From Rattus norvegicus (Eukaryota; Chordata; Mammalia; Rodentia; Muridae), in the NCBI RefSeq assembly GCF_036323735.1, contig NC_086024.1:67824424-67888423 (forward strand): 64,000 bases of DNA, given 5' to 3'. The notes beneath the pieces were generated by a model that saw nothing but the letters and a program-made list of their open reading frames with translations, was not told where the DNA came from and searched no databases. The position numbers and the translations under genes were made by a program. The first letter of the stretch is position 1. Each line of letters starts with the position of its first letter. Shown here piece by piece: positions 46,613 to 59,071 of this stretch.

Positions 46613-46725
46613 AGTCAGGTGATGGTGGAAGATCCTTCAATCCAGCATGGGAGAAACAGGAGAACCCCTGAGTTTGAGGGAAGTCTGGTCTGCAGAGGTA
46701 GCTGCAGGACAGCCAGTACCCTTCT
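46613..46725 (+). repeat. Diverged B1-type SINE
   Basis: 'caggtgatggtggaagatcc', 'ttcaatccagcatgggagaa', 'acaggagaacccctgagttt', 'gaagtctggtctgcagaggt' and 'gcaggacagccagt' match a sense B1, with its 3' end missing. Confidence 0.7.
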
Positions 46726-46729
46726 GGGA

Positions 46730-47698
46730 TAAGTTTTCATAAAAATGTCTTCACATTTTGTCTTTCACGTGCCTTGCTCTACTCATGGGACATGAGTGGA
46801 AAAAAGTCCCAATCGTTACAGAAAGGGTGAGTGTCTGGTAATGCACATGTCACCTCTGAGAAGCCAGGCTACTGAGATTAAAGTTGTGGCAGAGGAAAGA
46901 ACTTCAAGGCTTTCCTGCCTGGCTACTGAGGAGCCTCCAAAGAACTCTGCGGGCGACTGAGCTCCCAGGAAGCAGCTGAAAGCAGGTGACTTCTCTCCTT
47001 TTCTACAGGATTCCAGCCAGACCTTGCTCTCCAGAGGACAGGAATGGTGAGAGCCACCCTCTGCAACAGTCACATGCATTCTCTTATCACAAGGCAGCTG
47101 ACTGTCAATAAGAAAGCAAGTGATCTGAAACATTCTTTACAGTACTAGTGTCTGCAAGCCTTTACTCCACAGCACAAACATTAACCCACCCTATCCTGGG
47201 GCAGAGAAATGGGCGGTTTGCTTTCAAGATCAGTAGTGAATAATCATTAAAGGATTAGAACCTGACTCAGTGGTCAGCTTTTATATAAATATCCATGTAG
47301 GAAAATACTATTTTCTACATAGAACTTAGTTTTCAACAGGGACATTGTTCACCCACATGATCAAAGCATTTTCTGAGTAGTATTGGCCAGTTTTGAGCAG
47401 GTATAAATAAGGATTTCAGACCAGCCAATCATGTCTGACAGTACATGGAAAGGCCTTGGAGATCATATACAAACAACAGGGCCTGCGGAATCCTGTCCGG
47501 CCATAGTCAGTTAGTTTGTCCTGAAGTCAGAGTAGCAGGAGGATGCTTCTCACCACACAGCCCCGCCCTAATCCCATGGCTGTACAGAACAGGGCAAGGA
47601 CAGATTTCACCATAGCTATTTGATTATAGAAGGTTTTTCGTAATTTCTTTATCATTTGTCATAGGACAACAGTATCGCAGCCTGGAGTTTAAATGTTC
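46730..47698. other. Unique non-coding DNA
   Basis: No exon recognised; the 105-codon antisense open frame at 46816-47133 has no family motif. Confidence 0.4.
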
Positions 47699-47702
47699 CT
47701 CA

Positions 47703-47828
47703 ATGGGCGGAGCATGGTGGCAGGCATCAGTAATCCCTAGACATAGGAAGCTGAAGTAGAAGGGTTAGTAGTTTAACCCTATCTTGAAATAGACAGCAAA
47801 ACTCTATCTCCAAATCAAAAGCAAGAGT
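47703..47828 (+). repeat. B1/B4-type SINE
   Basis: 'gggcggagcatggtggcagg', 'catcagtaatccctagacat', 'aggaagctgaagtagaaggg' and 'aaaactctatctccaaatca' are sense SINE landmarks with an A-rich end. Confidence 0.7.
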
Positions 47829-48228
47829 AACAAGGGGAAAAATACATTTTGAGTGTCCCCGAAACATTCATGCATTAAAGGCTTGGTGTTACTTCCCTGA
47901 AATGTAAGTACTGAATTCTCATGCTGATGTTGTTCTCAGTAATTTGCTGGGTACCTGAGGGGTGCACACTGAAAAGTAAGCACGAAGCTTCGAGAAGCCT
48001 CATCAGGTACTCCACAGAAGATATCCAATTGCTAATACACACATGTAAACTTATTGGGCATCAAATAGTAACAAGAAAGATGTAATTTAATACCATAATG
48101 ATAAAGTCCTGTACAGACAGCAGGATGACTAAATCAAAATAACTTATCAAACTAAATGTTGGTAAGATTACGGAACTTAAACTCAAGTCTAATAAAGTAC
48201 AAATCATTAGAACAGAAAACTGTTCACG

Positions 48229-48617
48229 TGTTTCTTGGTCAGGGTTTCTAGTGCTGTGATCACACAGCACAGACAAAGACAAGTGGGGAGGAAAGGGTTT
48301 ATTTCGCTTATACTTCTATAGTAGTCAAGAATACTTCACTAAAGGAAGTCAGGATAGGAACTCAAACAGAGCAAACAAAACAAAACATGGAGCCGTGCTG
48401 CTTGCTGGCTTGCTCCTCATGGCTTACTCAGCCTGCTTTCCTATAGCACCCAGGACCACCAGCCTGGGAATACCACCATCCACAATGTGCTGGGCCCTCC
48501 TCTTCAATCACTATAAGAAAATGGCCTACAGACAGATCTTATCCAGGCATTTTCTCAATTGAAGTTCCCTGCTTTCAGATAACTCCAGTTTGGGTCAAGT
48601 TGACAGGAAACTAGCAA
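48229..48617 (+). repeat. Rodent ~400-bp interspersed repeat, copy 1
   Basis: Landmarks shared with 49767-50161 and 56581-56952: 'gtttctagtgctgtgatcac', 'aaggaagtcaggataggaac', 'tgctggcttgctcctcatgg', 'cccaggaccaccagcctggg', 'gggccctcctcttcaatcac' and 'gggtcaagttgacaggaaac'. I recognise this as a common rodent repeat but do not assign its family name. With copy 2 it brackets about 1.1 kb, as LTRs would. Confidence 0.8.
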
Positions 48618-49766
48618 TCTCAATTGATCCCTTGCCAAGCTGACCCACAAACAAGCAAAGCTATAACCTTTTCTGCTTTGTTCTTCCTCAAATCACACAT
48701 TAATATCAACAAAATAATAAAACAAAAATCCAAATTTTAAAGGCCCCACAGTCTTAAATTCAAATACTTGAAAATTCAGTCTTTTTTAAACAGTCAGTGT
48801 CACTTAAAATCCTAAGCTTTTAAAATCCAAAGTCTTTCAACTATGGGTTCCTATGAAATCAAAAATAAATTAAATAGTATCTTACTTCAAGAGGAATGAA
48901 GCAGGGCCCACCAATCGCAATAGGAACAAAGCAAAACCAAACTCTGAAAGTGTAAATAACTCAATTTACAATTATCTGGGATTCAGTCAGGATCTCCTGG
49001 GCTCCTCCAAAGGCCTTGTGTCACTTCTTTGGCTCCGCCCTCTGCAGCATATGCACCTGGTCTCCTAGGCTCCAGGTGGCTCCACTCCACCACTGCTGCT
49101 GCTCATCCCACAGTACTGGCATCTCCAAAATGCTGTAGTCTCTGCTGAAACGGGACCTCACTTTCACCAATAGCTCCTTGGCTTCCTTCAGGGACTCCGC
49201 CCTGCCACAGCTGGCCACAGCTGTTTTCTGTGACCCCTTCACGCCTTCAAAATTAATACCACATGTGTGACACACTCTACCAAGTTCAGCTGCTAGCACA
49301 AGGTACAACATCGGCCACTTCTGGATCACAACTTAACATGTGCTGACTCTGAGAAAACACTTCCCAGGAAATTTCATCTTAATGATGCTAGTCTCCTTTT
49401 AATCACAGCCTATCTGTCCTTCAACTCCAGCTGACCAGCATCCACTGTCCCAGTAAAGCAAAGGTTTTACTTTAATGGCTCTGATCTCTTGTTAGTCACA
49501 GCCAATGGTTCAGCTACAGCTGACCCGACACCACAGACTCATCACACAAAAAGTCTTTGCTTCTTTCCCTCTGAAACTTTACAAGCCAGGCCTTTGTTAT
49601 CTAAATTGCTCGACATTCTTATCTTCCAAGTTCCTACAGAACAGCTCACTCAACTCTCAACACTCAATGGTTTTTCTAGCTCAAAATGCCAAAATCCTTC
49701 CATAACCTCCCCCCCCCCCCAAACAATAGGTCTGTCACAGAAATACCCAACTATCCTGGCCCCGAC
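48618..49766. repeat. Internal part of a composite rodent repeat
   Basis: Sequence between the two direct copies, with repeat-like phrases ('ccacagtcttaaattcaaa', 'gctccttggcttccttcagg', 'cagctggccacagctgtttt', 'tacaagccaggcctttgtta'), a C13 run at about 49709-49721 and no long reading frame. I read it as the internal region of a non-coding, possibly LTR-type, rodent element. Confidence 0.5.
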
Positions 49767-50161
49767 TTGTTTTGGTTAGTGTTTCTATTGCTCTGATCAA
49801 ACACCATGACCAAAAGCAAGCTGGGGAGAGCGTGGCTTCTATACTGTCATCCACCACCGAAGGAAGTCAGAGTAGGAACTCTAGCAGAGCAGGAATCTGG
49901 AGGCAGGAGCTGATGCAGAGGCCATGAAGGGATACTTCTTTCTGGCTTGCTCCCCATGGCTTGCTCAACTTCCTTTCTATAGAACCCAGGACCACCAGCC
50001 CAGGGACGGCACCACCCACAGTGGCTTAGCCCCGCCCCTACCAATCACTAATTAAGAAAATGCCCTACATCTAGATCTTAGGAAGGCATTTTCTCAGTTG
50101 AGGTTCCCTCTTTTCAGAGAACTCCAGTTTACATCACATTGGCATAAAACTGGCTAGCACA
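49767..50161 (+). repeat. Rodent ~400-bp interspersed repeat, copy 2
   Basis: 'gtgtttctattgctctgatc', 'aaacaccatgaccaaaagca', 'gaaggaagtcagagtaggaa', 'ggaggcaggagctgatgcag', 'cccaggaccaccagcccagg', 'caatcactaattaagaaaat' and 'ggcataaaactggctagcac'. It is the best-preserved of the three copies and has the same orientation as the others. Confidence 0.82.
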
Positions 50162-50164
50162 ATG

Positions 50165-52585
50165 CCTTAGGAATCGGCAGTGTCTATGTGTACATGTGCA
50201 TAATCAGAAATGCAAACCATGATCACCAAGACAGATATAAATGTTCATGGCAGCATTATTCTTACGAGCGCTGAAAACCATTCAAATGTACATCACACAC
50301 AGTTACTGTCTATTCATGCAAAGGAATATACCTACCAATGAAAATTAATAAACTACTGTAGCACATACAACATAGATAAATCCCCACAAGCGAAACCAAG
50401 AGTTAAGCCAGACTTTCAAACTCCTAGAAGTACAAGGTATAACCATGGTTACAAAGGGCTAGAGTGAGGGATATGGAAAAATGTTGGGCAAAAGATACAA
50501 ATTTTCAGTTAGGAGACAAAAGTTGAAGAGATTAATTGAACGACAAGATGATAGATGTGCTGTATACTTGAAAGCTGCTGAAGAGTTTTCAGTTGTTTTC
50601 ACACAGTGACGCATCATGAGCTAGGCTTAGCCATTCCCTGCTGACACACTCAGCAGTGGGACAGCTTCCTCACTGCCATTATCAAAACATGGTCTACACA
50701 ATAGATACCTATGATTTTACTTGTCTATGAAAATAAATGCAATAAAAAGGCACAGGCTACAGAAGTGCACTGTCCTTCTACAAACTTCTGAGTTCTTGCT
50801 GTGTATTGTAAGGGGCATCAACTGTGAAGTACTCAAAGCCATGTAGTATATAATCTGTGGGCAAGTGTTACACAATAAAAGCAACACTGACAGAAGCATT
50901 AATAGACTAGACAGTGAGTAGGAATCCCAGAGGAAGAAGCTGTCTGGCTTGACACGACTATCGATTCTTTCCTATCTACCAGGTGTGCACAGTATCTGCA
51001 GGGATACAAACAAACTACATAAAAAAAGAAAGAAAAGAAAAGAAAGTACAAGGTAGACCATTGTGGGACTGGCAATATCAGAAATCGATATATATTTTCA
51101 CTTCCCAGGGGGGAAAAGTGGGAGGAAAGAGTCTCATTATTAGCCCTGAGATCCTCATGTAAGTACAACATCCTAGCATCAAAGTAGAGGTTGTCTTTTG
51201 TTTTTTAATTACTGTTATAGTTGTCTACAGATTTAATTTTAAAAGGAATGACTTCAGAAACACCTCTCAGCAGCGGGACAGCTTCCTCAGTGCTATTTAA
51301 TCATAGGGTAGATTAAATTCTTCAAGGATGATATTGACTTCACAGTCACTAGGTACTTCGAGCCTTTCACCTTAGATTGTGTGAGGCACCACTTTCAAAG
51401 CAGTCTAAAAATAAAGCCCCGAAGATTTGTGCCCTGCCAGACCAGCCACAGGTATCAGTAGTTATGGAAAGTGACGTGAGCACACACATCACCTGCCCCA
51501 GAAACCAGATACTTCCCACTTGCAAGAGTCCAACGAGAGTGTGTGACACTATGCCATGGGACCCATTTATCATCTTCACAAAAGCAGTGACTCTCGGGCT
51601 GTGACAACTGGAAACTGATTAGACTTACCGATGAGTGACTAGACTGCTTTGTCTGAAAGACTAGATATATGCCTTGTTTCCTAAAAGAAAGCAAGAAGGC
51701 TCTGTAAGTTGAAATACAAGCATACTTTCTTATTATTCTCTTCTGTTGCACATAATAAAGATGACAGAAACAGAACAAAAATCAACAGTCACAAGTTCAC
51801 CTGGTAATTGTGGGGTTACCCCATGTGGGCCGCCAGAAGAAATTACATCCAGTCAATTAACCATACAGGAAGTGGAGACAGCACCCAGCACAGACTCCAG
51901 GTAGGAGAACCATGGTCACTGCTAAGCTATAGTTCCTCCTTCCTCTTCAGTTCCTCCCAAGTAACCTAATTCCATCTACCTACCCATAGTTGACAGACTC
52001 AAAGGCAGCAAAGTTGCCAGATTTTTCTCAAGGCCACCAGGAAGCAAATATTTGTGATCTTAACCCCTAGAAATTGCTACCAGGGTTGCAACGCTTTGTG
52101 CATTTTCCACCCTTCTGCTTGTCTTACTTGCATCAGAGATTAACATCAGTAAGAAAGGCAGAAGCCAGCTAGACAAGATGGGCAGATTCTACCTTTCCAA
52201 GGAACTGTGGCACCAACTGACAGTTCAGGGGTGGCCTTCTGGTCAGCAAAAGACTATGCACAAAAATTAGACCAGACTAGTCCCCATGACTTAAAATGAC
52301 CCAGACTCACTCAAGTGTAACGTAGAAACCTCACCAAAACAATGGTAATATTAACAGAAAATTCTTCCCTGAGGACTACGATTTAATCTCGTCTATCATT
52401 CTCCATAGCAACCCACGGACACAAGCTAAAACCCTTGCTCTTTCATATACATAAATTTGTTTAGTTTGGACTTTGCTTTCACCATGGAATTCTGGGCGCT
52501 TGGGGGAAAGGAAGAGGCAAACAGCCATTTCTATTCTGAGACATTATGCTAAGCACGGTTTTCTGAGCTCAGACTCAACTTGATG
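50165..52585. other. Unique non-coding DNA
   Basis: No exon recognised; a short GAAAA-rich patch at about 51025-51045. Sense and antisense open frames at 51367-51778 have no motif. Confidence 0.45.
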
Positions 52586-52587
52586 GA

Positions 52588-52692
52588 AAGAAAACTGGTC
52601 CATGTGGTAATTAACTTGCCAAGGTCCCAGAGCAAACATGTGGTGGGGCCCCACCTCACATTCAGCTCTGCCTCATCCCAAAGCTGCCTTCT
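52588..52692 (+). repeat. MIR SINE
   Basis: 'aattaacttgccaaggtccc', 'agagcaaacatgtggtgggg' and 'cagctctgcctcatcccaaa' parallel the MIR core 'taacttgcccaaggtcacac-agctagtaagtggtggagc' and the following 'ggtctgcctgactccaaagc' block. Confidence 0.65.
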
Positions 52693-52699
52693 CTGCAGT

Positions 52700-53408
52700 G
52701 TATCAGCTTCACTCTCAGTGTGACACACGGGGGAGAACAGTGTCTGTATCAAGCCCAGGTTGGTTAGAACTGCAGAATCTCAAGTGCCAGAGCAGCTGCT
52801 GATAGGGAGGCAGCATTCAAACAAGATCCCCAGGCACATGTGGCTGAGCACTGCTACTCCACACCAGGAAAGGGAGAAGAATGTCCCCGCCCACAGGCCA
52901 ACTGCCTCACCCACAGTGGCGTTAAACATTATTTAGTGTCAGGACTCTTGGCCCAGACACACTGATGCTCACACAATAACAATCAGCACATGGAGGTCTG
53001 AATACAGTTAGATTTACCACGGAGAGGGCAATCTTGAGAGAATTCCAGGAAGCAGTAAATGACACTAAGTGTCTACCACAGTCAAATCCAAAGGGAGAAG
53101 CTCAGCATACGCTGCCAGGCATCAGACCTCTGTCGGCTTGGGATCAGGAAGCCCAATTATGGAATTTATTTCAGAAGGGGAATCTAATAAAAACACTGGG
53201 ATCTGAAGACAACAAGGCCCTGACCATCCAGGGGTGAAGGGGCAAAATCATTTCAACTCAGGGGGAAGAAAGGGGGTAATAAAAATTCACAAAGAACTTT
53301 AGAGCACCCACAGACAAGGAGAAATGAATATGCCAGATGTGTTTTGTTTTGTTTTGTTTCAGAAGCTGACCTGAAACTATTAGTGGCTGTTTAGGGCACT
53401 TTTAAAAC
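52700..53408. other. Unique non-coding DNA
   Basis: A short (GTTTT)4 run at about 53341-53359; otherwise no recognised repeat or exon. Confidence 0.4.
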
Positions 53409-53414
53409 TCTCAG

Positions 53415-54120
53415 CCCGCCATACACTTTTATTTTTTATTGAGCTGTAACTCATATACTATTTTTTTAAAAAAAAGGACCCATTTAAAGTATGCAATGCA
53501 ATAGTTGTCAAGAGTTACGTAACCACCACCACTTGCTTCCAAAACATTACATCACCCCTAAAAGAAACCCTAAAGTCACTTCCTGTTTTACCCTCTCATT
53601 TCCAATACCCTGACTTTTCTCTTCTGGAGGATTCATGATGGAATCACGCACCATGTGACTCTTGTGTCCTGCTTTTCTTCATTCAGTAGGCTCAAGGCTC
53701 ATTCATGTTGTAGCATGAATTCCCCTTTCTGGCTAAACGGTTTGGCATCAGGTGGATAGACTATGTTTCATTTATCCACGAGTTGATGGAGGAGGGTTCT
53801 GACATGCTTTCCCTTCCCTGGGGAATCCCTTGGGAGAGGGACTCTTCTTTATGTAGCCAGTATTTAACTGCCTGAATTTAGCCTTCTACCAATACTTCAG
53901 ACATGTCTTTTGCATCACAGCCACCCTGATTGATGGGAAGTCTAGCTTCTTATGGTCTGAATCGACATTTCCTTGCTGACTAATGGCACTGAGCAAATTT
54001 TCACATTCTCCTTCAAAGAAATAGCTATGCAAATCCCCTTTCTACTTTGAAGTTGGGTTGCCTCTTATTTGTCATCATCTTATTGCAAGAGTTCTTCTTT
54101 CTTGCTATTTTTGAAACTGC
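53415..54120 (-). repeat. Ancient L1 (L1M-type) 3' region, antisense
   Basis: On the plus strand it reads 'tttattgagctgtaactcat', 'catttaaagtatgcaatgca', 'ccaccaccacttgcttccaa', 'catgttgtagcatgaattcc', 'gtttcatttatccacgagtt', 'gatgga' and 'tttgaagttgggttgcctct', in the order of the reverse complement of an old mammalian L1 3' UTR plus ORF2 C-terminus. It is heavily mutated and has no open frame of note. Confidence 0.8.
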
Positions 54121-54124
54121 AGTG

Positions 54125-55125
54125 AGGAAGCCTCTTCCTGGAAAGTCCTTCTCATTATCCAGCATTCTTCAATGGAACTGTTTGTTACAGGAGTTCCACT
54201 GTGCAAGAATGACTTTGGTCTGTCAGTAACTCTACTCTTCCTCGATGAACCAGTTCTCCCCTCAGAAATCCCTGAGTGCTGTGCCTCCTCCTACCCACAA
54301 ACATCTTTCCTTCCATTGTCAGAACCTCTCTGTAATCTTAAGACTTGAGAACACATACCACTGGTTTTTGGACTAGCACCATAGAATCTCTTCAGCTCAC
54401 TCTGATCAAGGCACCATCCCTTTTTGTCTTGTGTGCCTTGAAAATCATCTACACAGACACGACTGCTAGTGCCCACATTCCTTCAGTATCATACCATCAA
54501 CATAAAATGCTCTGCATCTGCAGGAGAGTAGGGCTCCACTATTCTCACTAGCACATCTCTGCCCCTTCATGGAGATTTTCCTAGCCACAGCTTACAATTC
54601 TTCCTCTGCAATACGAACCAGCCGTCCCTTACAGAGTTCACTATACAATCCATACCCAGAAATTGCTCCTAACAAACCATTTCATTCATAATAGTATTAG
54701 AGATCATATTAGAATGGTTGGCATATCCTAACTTAGTAACTCATTCCCAAAGATACACAAACAACTTCAACAATGTTGCTTCTGGGAAATTCTGACTTGA
54801 ATAATTATGAATGAGTATTTGTCAACAGTATTCAGTGGAGCACATCTCTGTTTCTTTGACATGATAGTGTATAGGTTTAGAGTCTCTGTATGAGAGGAAA
54901 GTAATGGGTGCTGCTCCCCAAACTGATTTGTCCTTGACAAGAACACACTTATTAACATCCACCCCAACATCATTTTCCCAGCACATTCAGAACTGCTGAG
55001 TTAATCCAATTGCTGCTCAATTCTACCAGCTGGACAGCAATAAGAAGGAATCAGTTTATATAGGGCTAACAAAGTATGTTTGCTTTGTTTTCTAATGTCA
55101 CTCATTAGCAGACACTCTTAACAGC
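54125..55125. other. Unique non-coding DNA
   Basis: No exon or repeat recognised. Confidence 0.4.
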
Positions 55126-55130
55126 AGGCA

Positions 55131-55172
<42 letters not shown>

Positions 55173-55210
55173 GATAAATAGATGATAGATAGATAGAAGA
55201 TAAATAGAAA

Positions 55211-55258
<48 letters not shown>
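55131..55258. repeat. (GATA)n microsatellite, interrupted
   Basis: Two blocks of about ten and eleven GATA units are separated by a degenerate middle (GATAAATA/GAAAATA variants). The antisense strand gives an Ile/Tyr/Leu/Ser open frame that is an artefact. Confidence 0.96.
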
Positions 55259-55259
55259 G

Positions 55260-56580
55260 AAAAGAAAAAGGAAAAAGTATACACAGGCTCACAGTGTTTA
55301 AGCTGCCTGGTTTTCTCAAACTGGAAAATGTTGAAATGAAAAACAAATAAATGTATTTTTTAAATTGAGCTACTGCAGTATAACCCATACTTTTTGTTTA
55401 AGAGCACTCTCAGGAAGGCTGAGAATGGCACTTCTGGACTTTGACTCTGTTACTCAATACTAACAGTGACAACCACAGAGAAATGACATACAATAATGAT
55501 TGTCTTACAATAGACTTATTAACGGAACAAAGACACCAGGGAGTTGCTGCTGAGAAAAGTAAACAACAGTGACAAGAAAAGGACTACTCACACATTAAGG
55601 GGGCAGGGGCGCACTACACAGCAGCAGAAGTAAGGGTAACACCCCAAATGTACACATCAGGTTATGGGGAGGAGTTTTAAAGCAGAAGTGTTCCTTCTTG
55701 TGCTAAGTGGGAGAAAACATCTGAAGGAGCTACTGAATCTTAAGAATGACAACTGTTCCTTGACCAAGCGTTGATTGCAGTCAGGAAGGCAGGCTTAGGC
55801 CTTCAGTTTTACCTACTAAAATACTAAGTGGTACACTTGAGTTTTTGAATAGGCTCCTGATTTACTGATAAGTTTCCCCCACTGTTAATCATTTTAATGC
55901 TAAAACAAAGCACAAATGGAAAGCTAAGATAACGCTCTCCTGTGTGAGCCCGGATGCCATTTAGCATAGCAACATAAGAAGTAGTGAAAGTGCTGACTGA
56001 CCTCATATGTCCAGATTTGGGTGCTCGTTATATAAACATTATTCTTCCTCAGGAGCCCTCATGTCTCAGGCAGGCTCCTAGTGCCTCTCTCATGCAAAGT
56101 AGTTAAAATGCAAGACCATAATCCAGGTCATATCATGTCATAGTAAGATCTCTCTGCACAGGTCAATCAGTAGTGTGGGCAACAAGGAAAAGATTGGTTG
56201 ACTCTAAACAATGCTAAATGCTAATTCACCCTGGGCACCCTGCTGATAATGTGTAGTTGCCGCTGAATGCTATAGGTCACTGCCAAGGCCATCCCCCAGA
56301 ATGCATAAAAGACTTTGGCTAAGTCTGATCACCATGGGTCAACTGGAGTCACATATCCAAAAGGCCAAAGTAACGTGTCTATTCAAAGAAAACATTTCTT
56401 AAAGAAAAAAAAATCAAAAAAACAAAAAAACAAAACAAAAAAACATTCTTCTTAAATGTGCTTTCAGACCTGCTGTCCCATAACCACACAGTTTCAGCCT
56501 TCAAGTCTGTGTGCAAACTTTCCACAAACGTTCAAGAGCCTCAAACAGGAAACAGAATACTTGTTGGACTTTGTACGGTT
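55260..56580. other. Unique non-coding DNA
   Basis: No exon recognised; an A-rich (AAAAAAC)-type patch lies at about 56403-56446. Confidence 0.45.
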
Positions 56581-56952
56581 TGTTTTAGTTGTATTAGCTT
56601 GTGTTATTCTGTTGTGATAAATATCATAACCGAAAGCAACTTGCAGAAGAAAGAGTTACTTGGTTTACAAGTCCTGATCACTGTTCATCACTGAAAGAAG
56701 TCAAGGCAGGAACTCAAGCAGGATACACGGAGGCACACTGCTCACTGGCTTCTCACCATGGCTTGCTCAACTTGTTTAAAGGAGCCAGGACCACCTACAC
56801 AGGGTGCCACCAGCCACAGTGGGCTGTGCCCTCCCACATCAAGCATAAGCAAGAGAATGTCCCACAGATTTGCCTAGAGGACAATAGAAGTAACTCCTTC
56901 CGTCTGTCTTCTCAGGTAACTTTAGTTCGTGTCAAGTCAGCATCCAGCACAC
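56581..56952 (+). repeat. Rodent ~400-bp interspersed repeat, copy 3
   Basis: Diverged relative of the copies at 48.2 and 49.8 kb: 'ttattctgttgtgataaata', 'gaaagaagtcaaggcaggaa', 'ggcttctcaccatggcttgc', 'gagccaggaccacctacaca' and 'ttagttcgtgtcaagtcagc'. Here it stands alone, without the internal sequence. Confidence 0.72.
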
Positions 56953-57055
56953 CTGTCTGAGGACCACAATCTCTCTCTACTAAAGCATGATCACCACGTC
57001 TCCCAAGTCTCTACAGACTGGAGACTAAGTACAGACAGTAAGAAAGAACAATCTT

Positions 57056-57168
57056 GGGGCTGGGGATTTAGCTCAGTGGTAGAGTGCTTGCCTAGGAAGC
57101 GCAAGGCCCTGGGTTCAGTCCCCAGCTCCGAAAAAAAGAACCAAAAAAAAAAAAAAAGAAAGAAAGAA
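57056..57168 (+). mobile_element. Full-length ID SINE with target-site duplication
   Basis: 'ggggctggggatttagctca' start, A-box 'tagctcagtgg' (57069-57079), B-box 'ggttcagtcc' (57112-57121), 'ccagctccg' end, then A-rich and GAAA tail. A perfect 13-bp direct repeat agaaagaacaatc flanks it (57041-57053 and 57169-57181). Both Pol III boxes are kept, so it is potentially transcribable. The open frame 56929-57195 running through it is not a gene. Confidence 0.96.
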
Positions 57169-57181
57169 AGAAAGAACAATC

Positions 57182-57655
57182 GTATCTCTTTGTAAAATTA
57201 TTCATTTGAAAATTGACTAGAATCATTAAAACCAGGCAATGCTGGTGCACGGCTTAGAGTTCAAAGTGCTTCAAGCAGCTCCCAAATCTTCCTGAAAGAA
57301 ACTCTGTCTCCACTTCTAAGAACTAATCTGGAGCAGCCCTTATCTCTCTTTCTCCTCCTATACAAATTAGTGGTTCCATATAGGGATGGCCTGGAGAGCA
57401 GCCTTAGCTCCATCTGAAACGAGTTAGCAATACAAACTGCCTTACCTCTGCTCTAAACCTAGAGAATCAGAGACTGGGAGTGGACGCCAACAACTCATGC
57501 GTTAGCAAGAACCAATGCTCATATTTGGAAATCTCTGCTCTAGGCTCAGGGTGTATTTCTGGGGAAGCTCGGGAGCTTCATTAAATCCTTGTTAACTGGG
57601 TGGCATGTAATCTCTCCTGTCCTTGCCATTTAAGATGGTTTTTAATCTCACAGAC
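57182..57655. other. Unique non-coding DNA
   Basis: No repeat or exon recognised. Confidence 0.4.
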
Positions 57656-57659
57656 TGAT

Positions 57660-57740
57660 TTCACCATTGAGGAGTTGAGTCCTTAGTTCAAGGTCACTAT
57701 GAAAAGCGAAGTCAGAGCTCCAGCCCAGACTTGCTGATTT
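57660..57740 (+). repeat. MIR SINE fragment
   Basis: 'ttgaggagttgagtcctta', 'gttcaaggtcactatgaaaa' and 'gtcagagctccagcccagac' resemble the MIR core region around 'cccaaggtcacacagctag'. Weak. Confidence 0.45.
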
Positions 57741-58109
57741 CTTCATCATCGGAGGATCACAAAAGAAGCCTTGCTGACACAGACAGTTCTGCGGCCCGGG
57801 AATGTGAACCGGTGCTAGGGCAGGTCCCGAGGTCTCCTCCATTATACCACACTGCCTCCCTCAGACAGAAAAGAGGGATTTCCCACCCATAAAATCAAGA
57901 GAAGCTCTGCAGGTGTGAGTAAATGGCTGCTTCCACAGATCTCAGCAACTGAACCCTGTAGGGAAGATTGCACAGTCACGGGAGACTTGGTTGTTTGTTA
58001 GAATCGAGAAAAAACAGGTTTTAAAACTGGGCACAGTGCACAGAGACAAAGCCTAAGGCCTAGATGCTGCTTCGTGTTTTCTTAGCTCTCTTCACTTCTG
58101 TAATGTCAC

Positions 58110-58280
58110 TTACGTCTCACAACAGAAACGGAGATAGGGTGGCCATCATCTCCCACTTGTTAGAAGAACAAAACGACACAAACAAAAGCTGAAGTTATAT
58201 GTGGCAAGTAAGTTGTCCATCAGGGAAAACATGAGCTCATGTCTGTCTGACTCTCGAACCTGTGTAGTATAACCACACCG
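58110..58280 (+). repeat. MIR SINE
   Basis: 'ggccatcatctcccacttgt', 'aaaagctgaagttatatgtg', 'gcaagtaagttgtcc', 'tgtctgtctgactctcgaac' and 'gtagtataaccacacc' follow the MIR order through its 3' 'gtctgactccagagcc-cttaaccactacacc' end. Confidence 0.6.
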
Positions 58281-58450
58281 TGGAATCCCTACATCTGAAA
58301 ACCTCCCCCAGATGTACAATCCCCAAGAGAAAAACTGGGCAGAAATGGTGACGTCCTAAAATACTAGCACTTAGTCAGAGTGAGTTCTCCTTGTTCTCCT
58401 TTAAAAACTTCGCACACATACCCAACAACCGAGGTATTTGGCCAAGAGAT

Positions 58451-58493
58451 GAAAGAAAGGGGGGGGGGGGGAGGAAGAAGAAAGAAAAAGGAG
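58451..58493. repeat. Polypurine tract with G-run
   Basis: About 43 consecutive purines including a G13 run and GAA/GGAA repeats, about 0.6 kb from the CpG island edge. Such tracts can form triplex or G-rich structures; the G-run may also be a sequencing-length uncertainty. Confidence 0.85.
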
Positions 58494-58499
58494 TGAGAA

Positions 58500-59070
58500 G
58501 TGTATTTCTAGCCTGCATAATTATTCTGGACTTCTTCCCATAGCAGCCTCCTAGGCAAGGCAAACAACCACTCAGCCTGGGCTGAAACTCCTCCACACAC
58601 CTCAACCCTTTCCCTCCACCTTCCCCTACACCACACCTTGTTAGGACAGTGCTAACCCAGTGTAGGTACAACCCTAAAACTCAAAACAAGAAGGGGGAGG
58701 GAGAGACGTGGAACCAGGAGGAACCTGGACATCCTCCACATCCTTGCAATATGCATACTGCCAGTCTCAGGGCCTTGGAGTCTCCCAGAAGACCTTAGGA
58801 GACGATGAAATGAAGAAAACATTCCTCTGCCCTGTTCCTTCCCACAAAGTCCGGGTTTAAGAATGATAGAAACAGGAGAGGGTTGTTACGAAGTCCAAGG
58901 CAAACAAACTCACATGCATTCCTCCTAAAGAACCGTGCGCCATTCTAAACTCTCTAACTGACCTTTGAGTCCTGGGGTCTGTGATAATGTAAACCTGGGG
59001 AAAGTCAGAAAGACAACGCAAGCCATCCATCTACTCTGGCCTCTCTGACTCGCCATATGGATGAGCTGGA
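58500..59070. other. Unique flank of the CpG island
   Basis: No exon or repeat recognised; base composition becomes richer in G and C toward the island. Confidence 0.4.
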
Positions 59071-59071
59071 T

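Noticed and set aside
57056..57135. tRNA gene (A- and B-boxes present)
   Set aside because: It is an ID SINE: the boxes are inherited from tRNA-Ala, but the element has an A-rich tail and target-site duplication and no tRNA function is expected.
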